64,000 nt of DNA from Microbacterium trichothecenolyticum (GCF_000956465.1 NZ_JYJA01000033.1:155650-219649); one strand, 5' to 3'; counted from the first letter of the stretch, positions 28,119 to 36,622 are shown. Notes: generated from the sequence alone by a model not told the origin. Numbers and translations: made by a program.

Positions 28119-29592
28119 GAGCCGCCTGCACGGCGCGCATCGAGGCGCGGATGAGGTCGTGCTGCTTTCGGACGAGCAGCAGCGGATCGACTTCGCCGAG
28201 CTCGGCGAAGGCGTGCCCTTCCCACTCGCTCGACCAATAGCCGCGGTAGCCGCCCTCGACGAAGACGCGCACGAGCTCCGGGTAGTCGATCGCGGGCTCC
28301 TGGCCGTTCTCGTCGATGTCGTAGAACTTCGCGTGGACATGCGTGATCTGCGGCATGATATCGGCCCACTCGCGCGGGTCGACGTGGCCGTGCATGTTGA
28401 AGGCGAGGTGCGCGAACGAGCCGAGGCGGCCCGGGTCGAAGCCGCGGGACTTCAGGTAGCCGATGAACTCCTGCTGCCGCTCCTGCATGGTGGCATCGGT
28501 CGCCCAGATGCGCTGCAGCTCGGCGAGCGCGGCGTCATCCAGCCCTGCGCGCGCCACGGCGCGCAGCAGCGTCGGCGACATGCTGTGCATCGTCGACGAG
28601 AAGTCCGCGACGAATCCGAGCAGCGGCGAGTCCAGCTCGGCGTACGTGTCGCGCACCTTCAGGATCGGCTCGGCGTTCGGCCCCATCGGCGCGTGGATCT
28701 CGTACGCCAGCTGCAGGTCGAGTCGCTCCGCCACCGGAAGCAGCCGCCGCAGCAGCTCGGGCTTCGCCGACTGGATGCGCACCAGCGGGAACCCGAGCTT
28801 CTTCGCCCCCTGGAACATCAGCTCGCTGAACTCGAACTCCTCGTCCGGAGTCATGTCACGGTCGCGCCGGCGACCCATGTCGAGGTTCGCGCCGAAGGAG
28901 CTCGCGTCGAAGCCGTGCTTGTCGAAGGCGGCGCGCCACTGCGCGACGAACTCGTCCGACACCACCGGGTAGGTCGGCAGCACCTGCGACGCGACGATCT
29001 CGATGCCGGGTCCGATGCCGAGCTCGGCCACGCGGTCGAGCAGGCCGTCGAAGTCGTACCAGCCCGCGCGGAACTCCGCACTCGCCGAGTACAGCGTGAG
29101 GCCGAGCTTGAAGGGGTCGTCCTCCGTGGCGGGCGGCGGAGGCGCGATGTCGGTCGCGGTCGCGAGGGGCGCAGCATCCGTGTCCGTCACTGTCAGCGTG
29201 AAGGACTGGCGCACGATGTTCGGCACATACAGGCCGGGGCCGCCGTCCTGTCCGGGCGCGATCTGCATGTACGGCAGGCGCAGCTCGCCGAAGATCTCGA
29301 CGTCGTGCTGCTCGCCGAGCGCGACCGGCTGGTCGAGCCGTGCGACGAGGAGCGGATGCTGCTGCAGGAACCACAGCGTCTCGCTCTGCTGCGGCAGCTC
29401 GGCGAGCGCGTAGCGCGTGCCGCCGAGCTCGAAGGCGAGGTCGTCGGCCGGGAGCTCGACGCCGTCGACGGTGAGGCGGAGCGTCGAGACGGACGAGAGC
29501 CACAGGCTCCGGTACCACGGGATCGTGAGTTTCAGGGCGAGCCCGTCAGGGTGCGGACGGAGGCTGTCTTCGGCGATGAGTCCGTTGGGCAT
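28111..29592 (-). CDS. Fused C-glycoside-deglycosidase-like protein: DUF6379 (beta) plus TIM barrel (alpha)
   Basis: This is a 493-residue two-domain protein. Residues about 15-145 are a DUF6379 domain ([35 protein letters not shown]). After a Pro/Ala-rich linker (about 150-170), residues 172-493 are a TIM barrel with Glu in AYEIHAPM, Asp in VADFSSTMHS, His in HVHAKFYDI and Glu in SSEWEGHAF. Both parts closely resemble the separate proteins encoded at 8838-9254 and 10085-11119, including DMGRRRDRDMTPDEE. The start at 29592 has GGAGAG upstream. It is the second gene of the operon that starts at 30920. Predicted role: elimination of a 3-keto sugar from a glycoside as a single-chain enzyme. Confidence 0.76.
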   Translation of the reverse strand: MPNGLIAEDSLRPHPDGLALKLTIPWYRSLWLSSVSTLRLTVDGVELPADDLAFELGGTRYALAELPQQSETLWFLQQHPLLVARLDQPVALGEQHDVEIFGELRLPYMQIAPGQDGGPGLYVPNIVRQSFTLTVTDTDAAPLATATDIAPPPPATEDDPFKLGLTLYSASAEFRAGWYDFDGLLDRVAELGIGPGIEIVASQVLPTYPVVSDEFVAQWRAAFDKHGFDASSFGANLDMGRRRDRDMTPDEEFEFSELMFQGAKKLGFPLVRIQSAKPELLRRLLPVAERLDLQLAYEIHAPMGPNAEPILKVRDTYAELDSPLLGFVADFSSTMHSMSPTLLRAVARAGLDDAALAELQRIWATDATMQERQQEFIGYLKSRGFDPGRLGSFAHLAFNMHGHVDPREWADIMPQITHVHAKFYDIDENGQEPAIDYPELVRVFVEGGYRGYWSSEWEGHAFAELGEVDPLLLVRKQHDLIRASMRAVQAAHV

Positions 29593-29618
29593 GGTTCTCT
29601 CCGTTTTCGGGCGGTTCG

Positions 29619-30920
29619 TCAGAGGGTGGAGGCGATGGATCGGATGAGGGAGTGCTGCCGGCGCACCTGCTCGATCGAGCGCCAGGGGATGCGATCGCCC
29701 TCGTACTCGCTCGAGAGGTACCCGGCGTATCCGGCGTCCTTGAGGGCGCGCAGCACCGGCTCCCACGGGATCTGCTGATCCACGAGGTTCTCGTCGATGT
29801 CGTGGAACTTCGCCTGGATGAAGACGACGTACTTCGCGATGTCGGCGATGTCGGCGGGGTCGACGGCGATGCCGTCGAGGAACGCGGGACGACGACCCGG
29901 CAGCTCTCCGGGCTTCAGCGGGATGGGCCGGTCCTGGAAGATGCCGGTGTCGAGCAGCAGTCCGAAGTGCTGGGTTCCGGTGCGCTCGATGAGACCGATG
30001 TAGTCGTCGACGACCTCGTGCTTGATGGGGGTCGGCGAGTGGATCTCGGGGCAGATGACGACGTCGAGCTCCGCCGCGAGGTCGAGCGAGCGCTCGACGG
30101 ACTCGGTCCAGATGGGGTGCGGGACGAGGTCGCTCGACACGACGCCGATCTTCGGGCGCACGAAGCGGAACCCGAGCCGCTTCGCAAGGCGCAGGTCGCG
30201 CTGCAGCATCGCAGCTCCCTCGGCTGCCGTGAGGTCGCGCGCGTTCGCGCCGCTCGAGTGCAGGCGGGTGTCGATCCACGAGCCGTAGTTCGTGGGCTCG
30301 AGCGAGTACTTCTCGAGCAGGGCGAACCAGCGGTCGATCCACTCGGTCGTGGGCTCCGGGTACCGCTCGATGTGCCCTTCGCCGAGGATCTCGACGCCCG
30401 TCGCGCCGACGTCGGCCACCGCGGCGAGCGCCGTCTCGAGGTCCATGACGGTGCCGTAGTCGCTCATGAAGCTGTAGAGACTGACGCCGTACTTGAAGGG
30501 TCCGCCGTCCTCCGAGGAGGTCAGCGTGATGTGCCGCGAGACCTCGTACGTGGAGGGCTGGTGCTCCTGGGGGATGTACGACATGCGCAGGCGCAGCTGG
30601 ATCGAGACCTCGTGCGTGCCCTCGGGAAGCCCGCCCGGGTGCGGCACCGTCACGATCGCAGCCTCCTCGAGCGGCCAGCGGACGCCCTCCGAGTCCCACA
30701 GCTCCTGCAGCGAGTACGTGCGGCCGGCGAAGGTCCAGCAGGGCACCTCCGCGGGGACGTCGACGAGATCGCCGACGCGGACCGCGACGCCGTCGATGAG
30801 GGATGCGGCCATGCCGCGGTACGAGGGCATGCGGAGGCGAAACTGAAAGCCGGTGGTCTCACCCCCTTCGCGCACATTGCGGAAGCCGACGGACTGGATG
30901 AGATCTCTCTCGAGAAGCAT
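29619..30920 (-). CDS. Fused C-glycoside-deglycosidase-like protein with a changed metal site
   Basis: This is a 433-residue fusion. Residues about 10-120 are DUF6379 (LRMPSYRGMAASLIDG, TFAGRTYSLQELWD, LRMSYIP) and about 135-433 a TIM barrel. Glu in PEIHSPT, Asp in LLLDTGI and Glu in SSEYEGD are kept, but the position that is His in HAKFYDID of the sister proteins is Gln here (FIQAKFHDID). The barrel is divergent from the others and closest in style to the fusion at 3011-4450. The ATG at 30920 has only a weak upstream purine run. It is the first gene of its operon and divergent from the NodD-like regulator. It may be a deglycosidase with altered specificity or a relative with another activity. 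Confidence 0.7.
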   Translation of the reverse strand: MLLERDLIQSVGFRNVREGGETTGFQFRLRMPSYRGMAASLIDGVAVRVGDLVDVPAEVPCWTFAGRTYSLQELWDSEGVRWPLEEAAIVTVPHPGGLPEGTHEVSIQLRLRMSYIPQEHQPSTYEVSRHITLTSSEDGGPFKYGVSLYSFMSDYGTVMDLETALAAVADVGATGVEILGEGHIERYPEPTTEWIDRWFALLEKYSLEPTNYGSWIDTRLHSSGANARDLTAAEGAAMLQRDLRLAKRLGFRFVRPKIGVVSSDLVPHPIWTESVERSLDLAAELDVVICPEIHSPTPIKHEVVDDYIGLIERTGTQHFGLLLDTGIFQDRPIPLKPGELPGRRPAFLDGIAVDPADIADIAKYVVFIQAKFHDIDENLVDQQIPWEPVLRALKDAGYAGYLSSEYEGDRIPWRSIEQVRRQHSLIRSIASTL

Positions 30921-31136
30921 CGATGCTCGCTCTCTGGGGTCGGGACCGCGCTGCTGCGGGCCGGGAGTCCCTTCGAGAGTATCAGCGTTAGGCTTGATTT
31001 CGACATAAGTAAGTGTGATGCGCACATAATTACGACACCGCGCGCACATCGTCGCGGACGATGCCACCTACCCGCCGCATAGATTGCACGGATACACTGG
31101 GCCCGAGGCATCCCGACCCCGGAGGAGCACACCGTC
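30921..31136. promoter_or_regulatory. Divergent regulatory region with LysR/nod-box-like dyad
   Basis: This 216-bp gap lies between the fusion gene (minus) and the LysR gene (plus). At 31048-31062 there is ATC, nine bases, then GAT, with inverted arms ATCGTC and GACGAT around GCG. It fits both the T-N11-A LysR rule and the ATC-N9-GAT core of nod boxes. The AT-rich stretch 30980-31033 holds TTATGTCGAAATC (reverse strand, 30996-31008) and a GTGT/GCACA pair. The LysR start has GGAGGAG at 31121-31127. Confidence 0.5.
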
Positions 31137-32090
31137 GTGTCCGATCAACCGCTGCTCTCCCGGCTCGACCTGAACCTCCTGGTCGCCCTGGACGCGCTGC
31201 TGACCGAGCGCAGCGTGACGCGCGCGGCCGAGCGGCTGCACCTGAGCCAGCCCGCACTGAGCGCCTCGCTCGCGCGGCTGCGCACGCACTTCAACGACCA
31301 GATCCTCGCCCGCCGGGGCAACACCTACGAGCTCACCCCGCTCGCCCTGCGCCTGACCGAGCACACGACGACGGCACTCGAGGCCGCGCGCCGCGTGTTC
31401 GAGAGCCAGGCGACGTGGAGTCCGAGGGACTCGACCCGCGAATTCTCGATCTACGGCTCCGACTACGGCTTCGCCACCATCGGCAGCGAGGTGTCCCGCC
31501 TCGCGGCGGAGGCCGCCCCGGGTGTGCGCTTCCGCTTCATGCTCCACAACCCGGCCATCGTCGACGACGCCCTCAACCGGCTGCGCTCGGCCGACGGCAT
31601 GGTGATCCCGCACGGCTACCTCGTCGACCTCCCGTACGCGGATCTCTGGCGGGACGGCTGGGTGGTCGTGGCCTCCGAGTCGAACGAGCAGGTCGGCGAC
31701 GAGCTCACGATGGACGTCCTCGGCGCACTGCCGTGGGTCTTCACCTACCAGTCGCGTACGGCGTTCACCTCGGCGGCCCGGCAGCTGCAGCAGCTCGGCA
31801 TCGAGCCGCACATCGAGGCGGTCGTCGAGAGCTTCCTCGCACTGCCGCACTTCATCGCCGGCACCAACCGCCTCGGCCTGATCCAGGCGGGTCTCGCCCA
31901 CGTGGCCGAATCGGTGCCGGGGGTGCGCACGCTCGAAGCGCCCTTCGACGCGACGCCCGTCGTGAACGCACTGTGGTGGCACCCCGTCCACGGCCGCGAC
32001 CCCGAGCACGCCTGGATGCGCGGCATCTTCGAGCAGGCCGCGGCATCCGTGTCGAATCGCCCGACGTCCGTCGTGAGCCAGCCCGCCTGA
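31137..32090 (+). CDS. LysR-family regulator, NodD-like subgroup
   Basis: This is a 317-residue LysR regulator. The N-terminal helix-turn-helix (residues about 8-65) has the RLDLNLLVALDALLTERSVT pattern and LSQPALSASLARL, the wording of the NodD/DntR/LinR subgroup. The C-terminal effector domain keeps the end motif HGRDPEHAWMRGI, like the NodD ending. NodD proteins respond to flavonoids, and others in the subgroup respond to aromatics. The start is GTG at 31137 with GGAGGAG nine bases upstream. It is divergent from the operon of deglycosidase-like fusions, esterase, GH35-like and GH43, which it most likely controls. Flavonoid or other aglycone sensing is inference. Confidence 0.87.
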   Translation: MSDQPLLSRLDLNLLVALDALLTERSVTRAAERLHLSQPALSASLARLRTHFNDQILARRGNTYELTPLALRLTEHTTTALEAARRVFESQATWSPRDSTREFSIYGSDYGFATIGSEVSRLAAEAAPGVRFRFMLHNPAIVDDALNRLRSADGMVIPHGYLVDLPYADLWRDGWVVVASESNEQVGDELTMDVLGALPWVFTYQSRTAFTSAARQLQQLGIEPHIEAVVESFLALPHFIAGTNRLGLIQAGLAHVAESVPGVRTLEAPFDATPVVNALWWHPVHGRDPEHAWMRGIFEQAAASVSNRPTSVVSQPA

Positions 32091-32113
32091 GCGCCCGCCC
32101 TGAGGGCGTGACT

Positions 32114-33325
32114 TCACGCCTGCCGTCGCGCCGCCAATCCGGACCCCGCCGCGGTGAGGCCGGCGGCGACCAGCACGACCACGGCCGACACCGCCATGTT
32201 CGCCGTCGGCCCGTACGTCGCGGTGAGCTGGCCGCCGGCCCACGAGCCGCCGGCAATCCCGACGTTGAAGAGCACCACGATGGACGCGCTCGCGAGGTCG
32301 CGGAGACGATCGGATGCTGCGCGCATGAGCGCCGTCTGGATCAGCGGGAACATCGCACCGGTGCCGGCACCCCAGAGCGCCAGGGCGACGACCACGACGA
32401 ACGTCGCGTGCGGAGCGATCGCGAGTGAGGCGAAGGCGACGACGAACACCAGCAGCGTCGCGGTCAGGGCCGTACGGGGGAACCGATCGGCGAGGCTGCC
32501 GGCCACCGCCACCCCGGCCATGCCCGCAGCGCCGAACACGAAGAGCAGGGCACTCGCCCAGCCGTCGGCGACGCCGGCAGACTCGGCGAGGTACGGCCGG
32601 ATGTACACGAACGAGAGGAACTGCGCGAGGCCGATCAAGAGCCCCGCGATCCCGAACGCGACCAGCGGCGGGAGTGACCGATCGTGGCGCAGCGGCGCAC
32701 GCTCGGCCGCAGGCACGGGCTCGACCACCGACCGCGGCAGCCGGCGGAAGACGACGGCGGCGAGCATCAGCATCCCGATGCCCATCACCGCGAAGGAGAC
32801 CCGCCAGCTCGTCAGCTGCGCGAGCGCCGTCGCGACGGGAAGTCCGAGCACCGTCGCCGCCGTGCCGCCGCCGGTGACGAGAGCGAGCCCGCGGCCGAGC
32901 TGCGCACCCGACAGCAGGGACGACGCGTACACGATCACGATCGCCCAGAACACGCCGTGCGCCACCGCGGCGACCGCCCGCGTCGCGAACGCGAACTCGT
33001 ACGTCGGCGCGAAGGCCGTCGCGACGTTCGCCAGGGCGAACACCGCGAGCGAGACGGCGACCACGATGCGTCGGTCGATCCGCCGTGTCGCCCGCGTGAG
33101 CGGGATGCTCGTGGCGATCACCACGACCGCCCACACCGAGACGAGCAGTCCGATGCGCAGGGGATCGACTCCGAAGTCGCGGGCCATCTCGGGCATGAGC
33201 CCGGCCGGCAGCGACTCGGCGGTGACGGTGACGAAGACCCCCAGCGAGAGCAGCAGCAGCGCGCCCAGCGGGAAGCGCGAGACGGAGGTTCCGGGGAGGG
33301 TGACGGATGCCGTGGACGAGGTCAT
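32114..33325 (-). CDS. MFS transporter (12-TM drug/sugar efflux type)
   Basis: This is a 403-residue major facilitator with about 12 membrane helices. The cytoplasmic loop after helix 2 reads ATRRIDRRIVV, related to the DHA1 motif A. It resembles arabinose/chloramphenicol efflux-type permeases. There is no Shine-Dalgarno sequence before the ATG at 33325, and the promoter -10 element ends only 8 bp upstream, so its mRNA is probably leaderless. It is divergent from a MerR regulator with a classical operator between them, so expression is likely induced by a compound bound by that regulator. The substrate is unknown. Confidence 0.85.
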   Translation of the reverse strand: MTSSTASVTLPGTSVSRFPLGALLLLSLGVFVTVTAESLPAGLMPEMARDFGVDPLRIGLLVSVWAVVVIATSIPLTRATRRIDRRIVVAVSLAVFALANVATAFAPTYEFAFATRAVAAVAHGVFWAIVIVYASSLLSGAQLGRGLALVTGGGTAATVLGLPVATALAQLTSWRVSFAVMGIGMLMLAAVVFRRLPRSVVEPVPAAERAPLRHDRSLPPLVAFGIAGLLIGLAQFLSFVYIRPYLAESAGVADGWASALLFVFGAAGMAGVAVAGSLADRFPRTALTATLLVFVVAFASLAIAPHATFVVVVALALWGAGTGAMFPLIQTALMRAASDRLRDLASASIVVLFNVGIAGGSWAGGQLTATYGPTANMAVSAVVVLVAAGLTAAGSGLAARRQA

Positions 33326-33332
33326 GCAGCGA

Positions 33333-33363
33333 GGCTAAACTTTGACATCAATGTCAATGTCAA
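33333..33363 (-). promoter_or_regulatory. MerR-type promoter/operator with 19-bp spacer
   Basis: Reading on the minus strand, TTGACA (33363-33358) is the -35 and TTAGCC (33338-33333) the -10, separated by 19 bp. Inside the spacer lies the dyad TTGACAT-CA-ATGTCAA (33342-33357). An overlong spacer with a dyad inside is the hallmark of promoters untwisted by MerR-family activators. The transcript would start about at the MFS start codon. Confidence 0.8.
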
Positions 33364-33403
33364 GCTTTCGCGCGACACGGATCGACACGGAGGGCATCGC
33401 GGC

Positions 33404-33778
33404 ATGAAGATCGGCGAGCTGTCGCAGCGCACCGGCATCCCCGCACGGATGCTGCGGTACTACGAGGAGCAGGGGCTGCTGGCGTCCGAGCGCTCGGCGA
33501 ACGGCTACCGGGCCTACGACGAGGCCGACGTGGAGCGCGCCACGCGCGCCCGCGGCCTCGTTCAGGCGGGGCTCTCGACGCGCCTCGCCAAGGTCGTTCT
33601 CGACGTCGAGCGGCAGTGCGCGCTGGCGCAGCCGACATGCTCGCGCGAACTCGCCGAGATGCTCGCGACCGAGCTGTCGGCGCTCGACGACCGCCTCGCA
33701 TGCCTCACCAAGAGCCGCGATGCGGTCGCGCGGTATCTCACGCTCACCCGCAACGGCGATCTGGTCGGCGCGGCCTAG
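33404..33778 (+). CDS. MerR-family transcriptional regulator
   Basis: This is a 124-residue regulator of normal MerR size. Residues 1-70 are the winged helix (MKIGELSQRTGIPARMLRYYEEQGLL), followed by the dimerisation coiled coil (about 75-115). Two Cys residues lie at about 71 and 78 (CALAQPTC), with a third near 100. This could be a ligand, redox or metal-sensing feature, but the spacing does not match a known metal motif. The ATG at 33404 follows GGAGGG. It is divergent from the MFS gene and almost certainly acts at the 33333-33363 site. Confidence 0.9.
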   Translation: MKIGELSQRTGIPARMLRYYEEQGLLASERSANGYRAYDEADVERATRARGLVQAGLSTRLAKVVLDVERQCALAQPTCSRELAEMLATELSALDDRLACLTKSRDAVARYLTLTRNGDLVGAA

Positions 33779-33787
33779 CTCCTCGGG

Positions 33788-34792
33788 CTACGGCTCGAGC
33801 GTGAGGGAGGCGGCGATCGGCACGATCTCCTCGCGCAGCGCCATGATCTCGCGCACGTGCTCCTGGAGGCGCTCGTCCTCGGAGAGCTCTGGCGTCCACT
33901 GCGGGACCGGCTGGGCGACGCCGTCGGCGCCGGGCACGACGAACACGCTGAGGCACTGCGTGGTGAGCGTGCGGTCCTCGGGCGTACGCGGGTCGGCGGT
34001 CCACACCCGTGTGCTCACGTGCATGCTGTGCCGGCTCGTGTAGACGATGCGCGCGTCGACGTCGACGAGATGCCCGATCACGACCGGCGCGAGGAAGTGG
34101 ATGCCGCCGGAGTAGACGCCGATCGCCGCACTCGCGTCCTCGCCGTCCTTCGCCCATGCCGCGGCGACGGCGTAGCCGGCCTCGTCGATCCAGCGCATGA
34201 CCGTGCCTCCGTGCGCCTTGCCCCCGAAGTTCACGACCCCGGGCGGGGCGAGGAACCTGAGCGTGGTGCGCGGGGCGGTCGAGGCATCCGTGTAGTCCTC
34301 CTCGAGCATGAGGCGCTTGATCTCGGCGCGGGACTCGATCCTCTCCAGCGCCCCCTCGGCGAGCTTGTGGTCGGACCGGCTCACCGGCTTCCACGCCGGC
34401 ACCTCGGTGGGCCGGCCGTCGGCGCCCTTCGCGACGAAGACGAGGATGCACGTCGTCGCCGGCGTGTAGAGGCGCTCGTTCACGTCGGTCGACGAGACGG
34501 TGACCACCACGTGCATGCTCGTGCGCCCGGTGTAGACGATGCGGGCCTGCACCTCGATGAGGCTGCCGGGCGCGATGGGCCGCCGATGGCGGACGTTCCC
34601 GACATAGGCGGTGACGCAGTAGGCGCCCGCCCAGCCGACCGCGCAGGCGTACCCGGCCTTGTCGATCCACTCCATGACGCTGCCCGCCGCGACCGAGCGG
34701 CCTCCCGCGGCGGTGTCGGCCGGGACCGCCATGAACCGCATCGTGATGCGGTCGTCGCGGGCCGCTGCCCGTGCCCCGGAGGTGGCGCTCAT
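33788..34792 (-). CDS. Acyl-CoA thioesterase with two hotdog domains
   Basis: This is a 334-residue double-hotdog acyl-CoA hydrolase. The two repeats are easily seen: SVMEWIDKAGYACA with IVYTGRTSMHV in the first half, and TVMRWIDEAGYAVA with IVYTSRHSMHV in the second. The family (YciA/acyl-CoA hydrolase type) hydrolyses acyl-CoA to free acid and CoA. The start at 34792 has no strong ribosome binding site; a longer frame reaches 34891 but overlaps the next gene's start region. It is divergent from the first purU gene. Metabolic need is unclear; relief of aromatic acyl-CoA accumulation is possible. Confidence 0.85.
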   Translation of the reverse strand: MSATSGARAAARDDRITMRFMAVPADTAAGGRSVAAGSVMEWIDKAGYACAVGWAGAYCVTAYVGNVRHRRPIAPGSLIEVQARIVYTGRTSMHVVVTVSSTDVNERLYTPATTCILVFVAKGADGRPTEVPAWKPVSRSDHKLAEGALERIESRAEIKRLMLEEDYTDASTAPRTTLRFLAPPGVVNFGGKAHGGTVMRWIDEAGYAVAAAWAKDGEDASAAIGVYSGGIHFLAPVVIGHLVDVDARIVYTSRHSMHVSTRVWTADPRTPEDRTLTTQCLSVFVVPGADGVAQPVPQWTPELSEDERLQEHVREIMALREEIVPIAASLTLEP

Positions 34793-34890
34793 GCCGTCAG
34801 GGTACGGGCCGCGGCATCCGTCTGTCCCCCGCATGTCGCGCGGAACGGCCTCAAGAAGCGGCGTTCCTTCGCACAGGGCAGAATCGAACA

Positions 34891-35766
34891 ATGGCCGCCT
34901 CCCTGCACCTGAATCCCGACCACGCCTGCCTCATCGTCCACGGCAGCGACCAGCCGGGAATCGTGGCCGCGGTCTCGGCGATGATCACGCGCATCGGCGG
35001 CAACATCGTCGCGTTCGACCAGTACTCCGACAACCCCGAGGGCGGTGCGTACTTCCAGCGGGTCGTGTTCCACCGGCCGGGCTTCGCGGCCGCCCGGCCG
35101 CACATCGAGGCCGAGATCGCCCAGACCCTCGCCGGCTTCGACCTGGAGTGGTCGCTCACCGACCAGTCCGTGCCCAAGCGCATGGCGATCCTGTCGTCGA
35201 AGCAGGACCACTGCCTCCTCGACCTGCTGTGGCGGCATCGCCGCGGCGACCTGCCGGTGACCGTGCCGATGGTGATCTCGAACCACACCGCCTCCGCGGA
35301 GGACGTCCGCTCGTTCGGCGTGCCGTTCTTCCACGTGCCGGGCGTCGCCGGCCCCGACAAGTCGGCCTCCGAGGCGAAGATCCTCGAGCTGCTGCGCGGG
35401 AACGTGGATTTCGTGGTGCTGGCCCGCTACATGCAGATCCTGTCGGGAGACTTCCTCAAGGAGCTCGGGGTGCCGGTGATCAACATCCACCACTCGTTCC
35501 TGCCCGCCTTCATCGGGGCCGAGCCGTACAAGAAGGCCAAGGAGCGGGGCGTCAAGCTCATCGGCGCGACCTCCCACTACGTCACGGACGACCTCGACGA
35601 AGGCCCGATCATCGAACAGGACACCGTCCGGGTGACCCACGCCGACTCCGCCGCAGAGCTCGCCCGCAGGGGCGCCGACGTCGAGCGCCAGGTGCTCTCC
35701 CGGGCCGTGCTCTGGCACGCCGAGGACCGCGTCATCCGCCACGGCAACCACACGATCGTCTTCTGA
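34891..35766 (+). CDS. purU: Formyltetrahydrofolate deformylase (first copy)
   Basis: This is a 291-residue enzyme hydrolysing 10-formyl-THF to formate and THF. An N-terminal ACT domain (HACLIVHGSDQPGIVAAVSA, residues about 11-85) is followed by the formyltransferase fold with the catalytic set Asn (ISNHT), His (IHHSFLP) and Asp (DDLDEGPI). Length and motifs match PurU. It is about 80% identical by eye to the copy at 61588-62463, which lies in the O-demethylation operon. This copy stands alone, divergent from the thioesterase gene, and may be the housekeeping version. The ribosome binding site is weak (AGGGCAG). Confidence 0.92.
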   Translation: MAASLHLNPDHACLIVHGSDQPGIVAAVSAMITRIGGNIVAFDQYSDNPEGGAYFQRVVFHRPGFAAARPHIEAEIAQTLAGFDLEWSLTDQSVPKRMAILSSKQDHCLLDLLWRHRRGDLPVTVPMVISNHTASAEDVRSFGVPFFHVPGVAGPDKSASEAKILELLRGNVDFVVLARYMQILSGDFLKELGVPVINIHHSFLPAFIGAEPYKKAKERGVKLIGATSHYVTDDLDEGPIIEQDTVRVTHADSAAELARRGADVERQVLSRAVLWHAEDRVIRHGNHTIVF

Positions 35767-35793
35767 GACGGCTGGCGCAGCCCGCAGCATCCG

Positions 35794-36585
35794 TCACACC
35801 AGTCGCAGTTCGGCGTCGATCGCGGCGGCGGCCTCCTGGAGCACCGGCAGGTGCCGCTCGAGGACGTGCTCCACGGTGTCGCGGGTGGCGCTGGTCGAGA
35901 CGTTGACCGCGGCCACGACGTCGCCGCGGCGATCGTGCAGCGGCACGGCCACCGAGCGCAGGCCCGGCTCCAGCTCGCCGTCGACGAGGGACCAGCCCTG
36001 TGCGCGCACGCGGTCGAGCTCCGCGCGCAGCTCGACGGTGTCGGTCACGGTGCGCTCGGTGAGGGACGGGAGGACGGATGCTGCGAGCACCGCGTCGACC
36101 GCGGCATCCGGCAGACCCGCCAGCAGCGCGCGGCCCATCGACGTCGCGAAGGCGGGGAACCGCGTGCCGATCGTGATGCGCACGCTCATGATGCGCCGCG
36201 TCGGGACGCGCGCGATGTAGACGATGTCGCCCCCGTCGAGCACGGCGGCCGAGACGCTCTCGTCGACCTCGCGCGACAGCCGCTCGAGGTGCGGCTGCAC
36301 GATCTCGGGGATCGACAGGGCGGAGAGGTAGCTGAACCCGAGCTCGAGGACTCGCGGGGTGAGCGCGAACGTGCGGCCGACTCCCGATCCCGCCGAACCA
36401 CGGACGTAGCCGAGCTCCTGGAGGGTGCGCAGGAACCGTCCCGCGGCCGCGCGCGTGATCGCGGCACGGCGCGCCACCTCGCTCAGCGTCAGCTCGGGGT
36501 GCTCCGCATCGAAGGCGCGGATGACCGCGAGCCCGCGGACCAGGGACTGGATGGTGTCGTTGGTGCGGGCCGCGTCGTCGGTCAC
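35794..36585 (-). CDS. pcaR: IclR-family regulator, PcaR/PobR-like
   Basis: This is a 263-residue IclR protein. The winged helix (residues about 10-75) reads QSLVRGLAVIRAFDAEHPELTLSEVARRA, the wording typical of PcaR/PcaU/PobR regulators, and LTPRVLELGFSYLS follows. The effector-binding domain occupies the rest. The start is GTG at 36585. It lies just downstream of pcaIJF on the same strand and probably regulates them through the three-repeat site at 39260-39284, with beta-ketoadipate or protocatechuate as effector, as in relatives. The symbol rests on context and the N-terminal signature. Confidence 0.82.
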   Translation of the reverse strand: MTDDAARTNDTIQSLVRGLAVIRAFDAEHPELTLSEVARRAAITRAAAGRFLRTLQELGYVRGSAGSGVGRTFALTPRVLELGFSYLSALSIPEIVQPHLERLSREVDESVSAAVLDGGDIVYIARVPTRRIMSVRITIGTRFPAFATSMGRALLAGLPDAAVDAVLAASVLPSLTERTVTDTVELRAELDRVRAQGWSLVDGELEPGLRSVAVPLHDRRGDVVAAVNVSTSATRDTVEHVLERHLPVLQEAAAAIDAELRLV

Positions 36586-36622
36586 CGGCTCACCCTACCC
36601 ATCTGCGGGGCGCTCGCCCGGT

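Noticed and set aside
31061..32428. A 455-codon plus-strand frame overlapping the LysR gene
   Set aside because: It is Arg/Pro-rich shadow sequence in another frame of the LysR and MFS genes, without domains.
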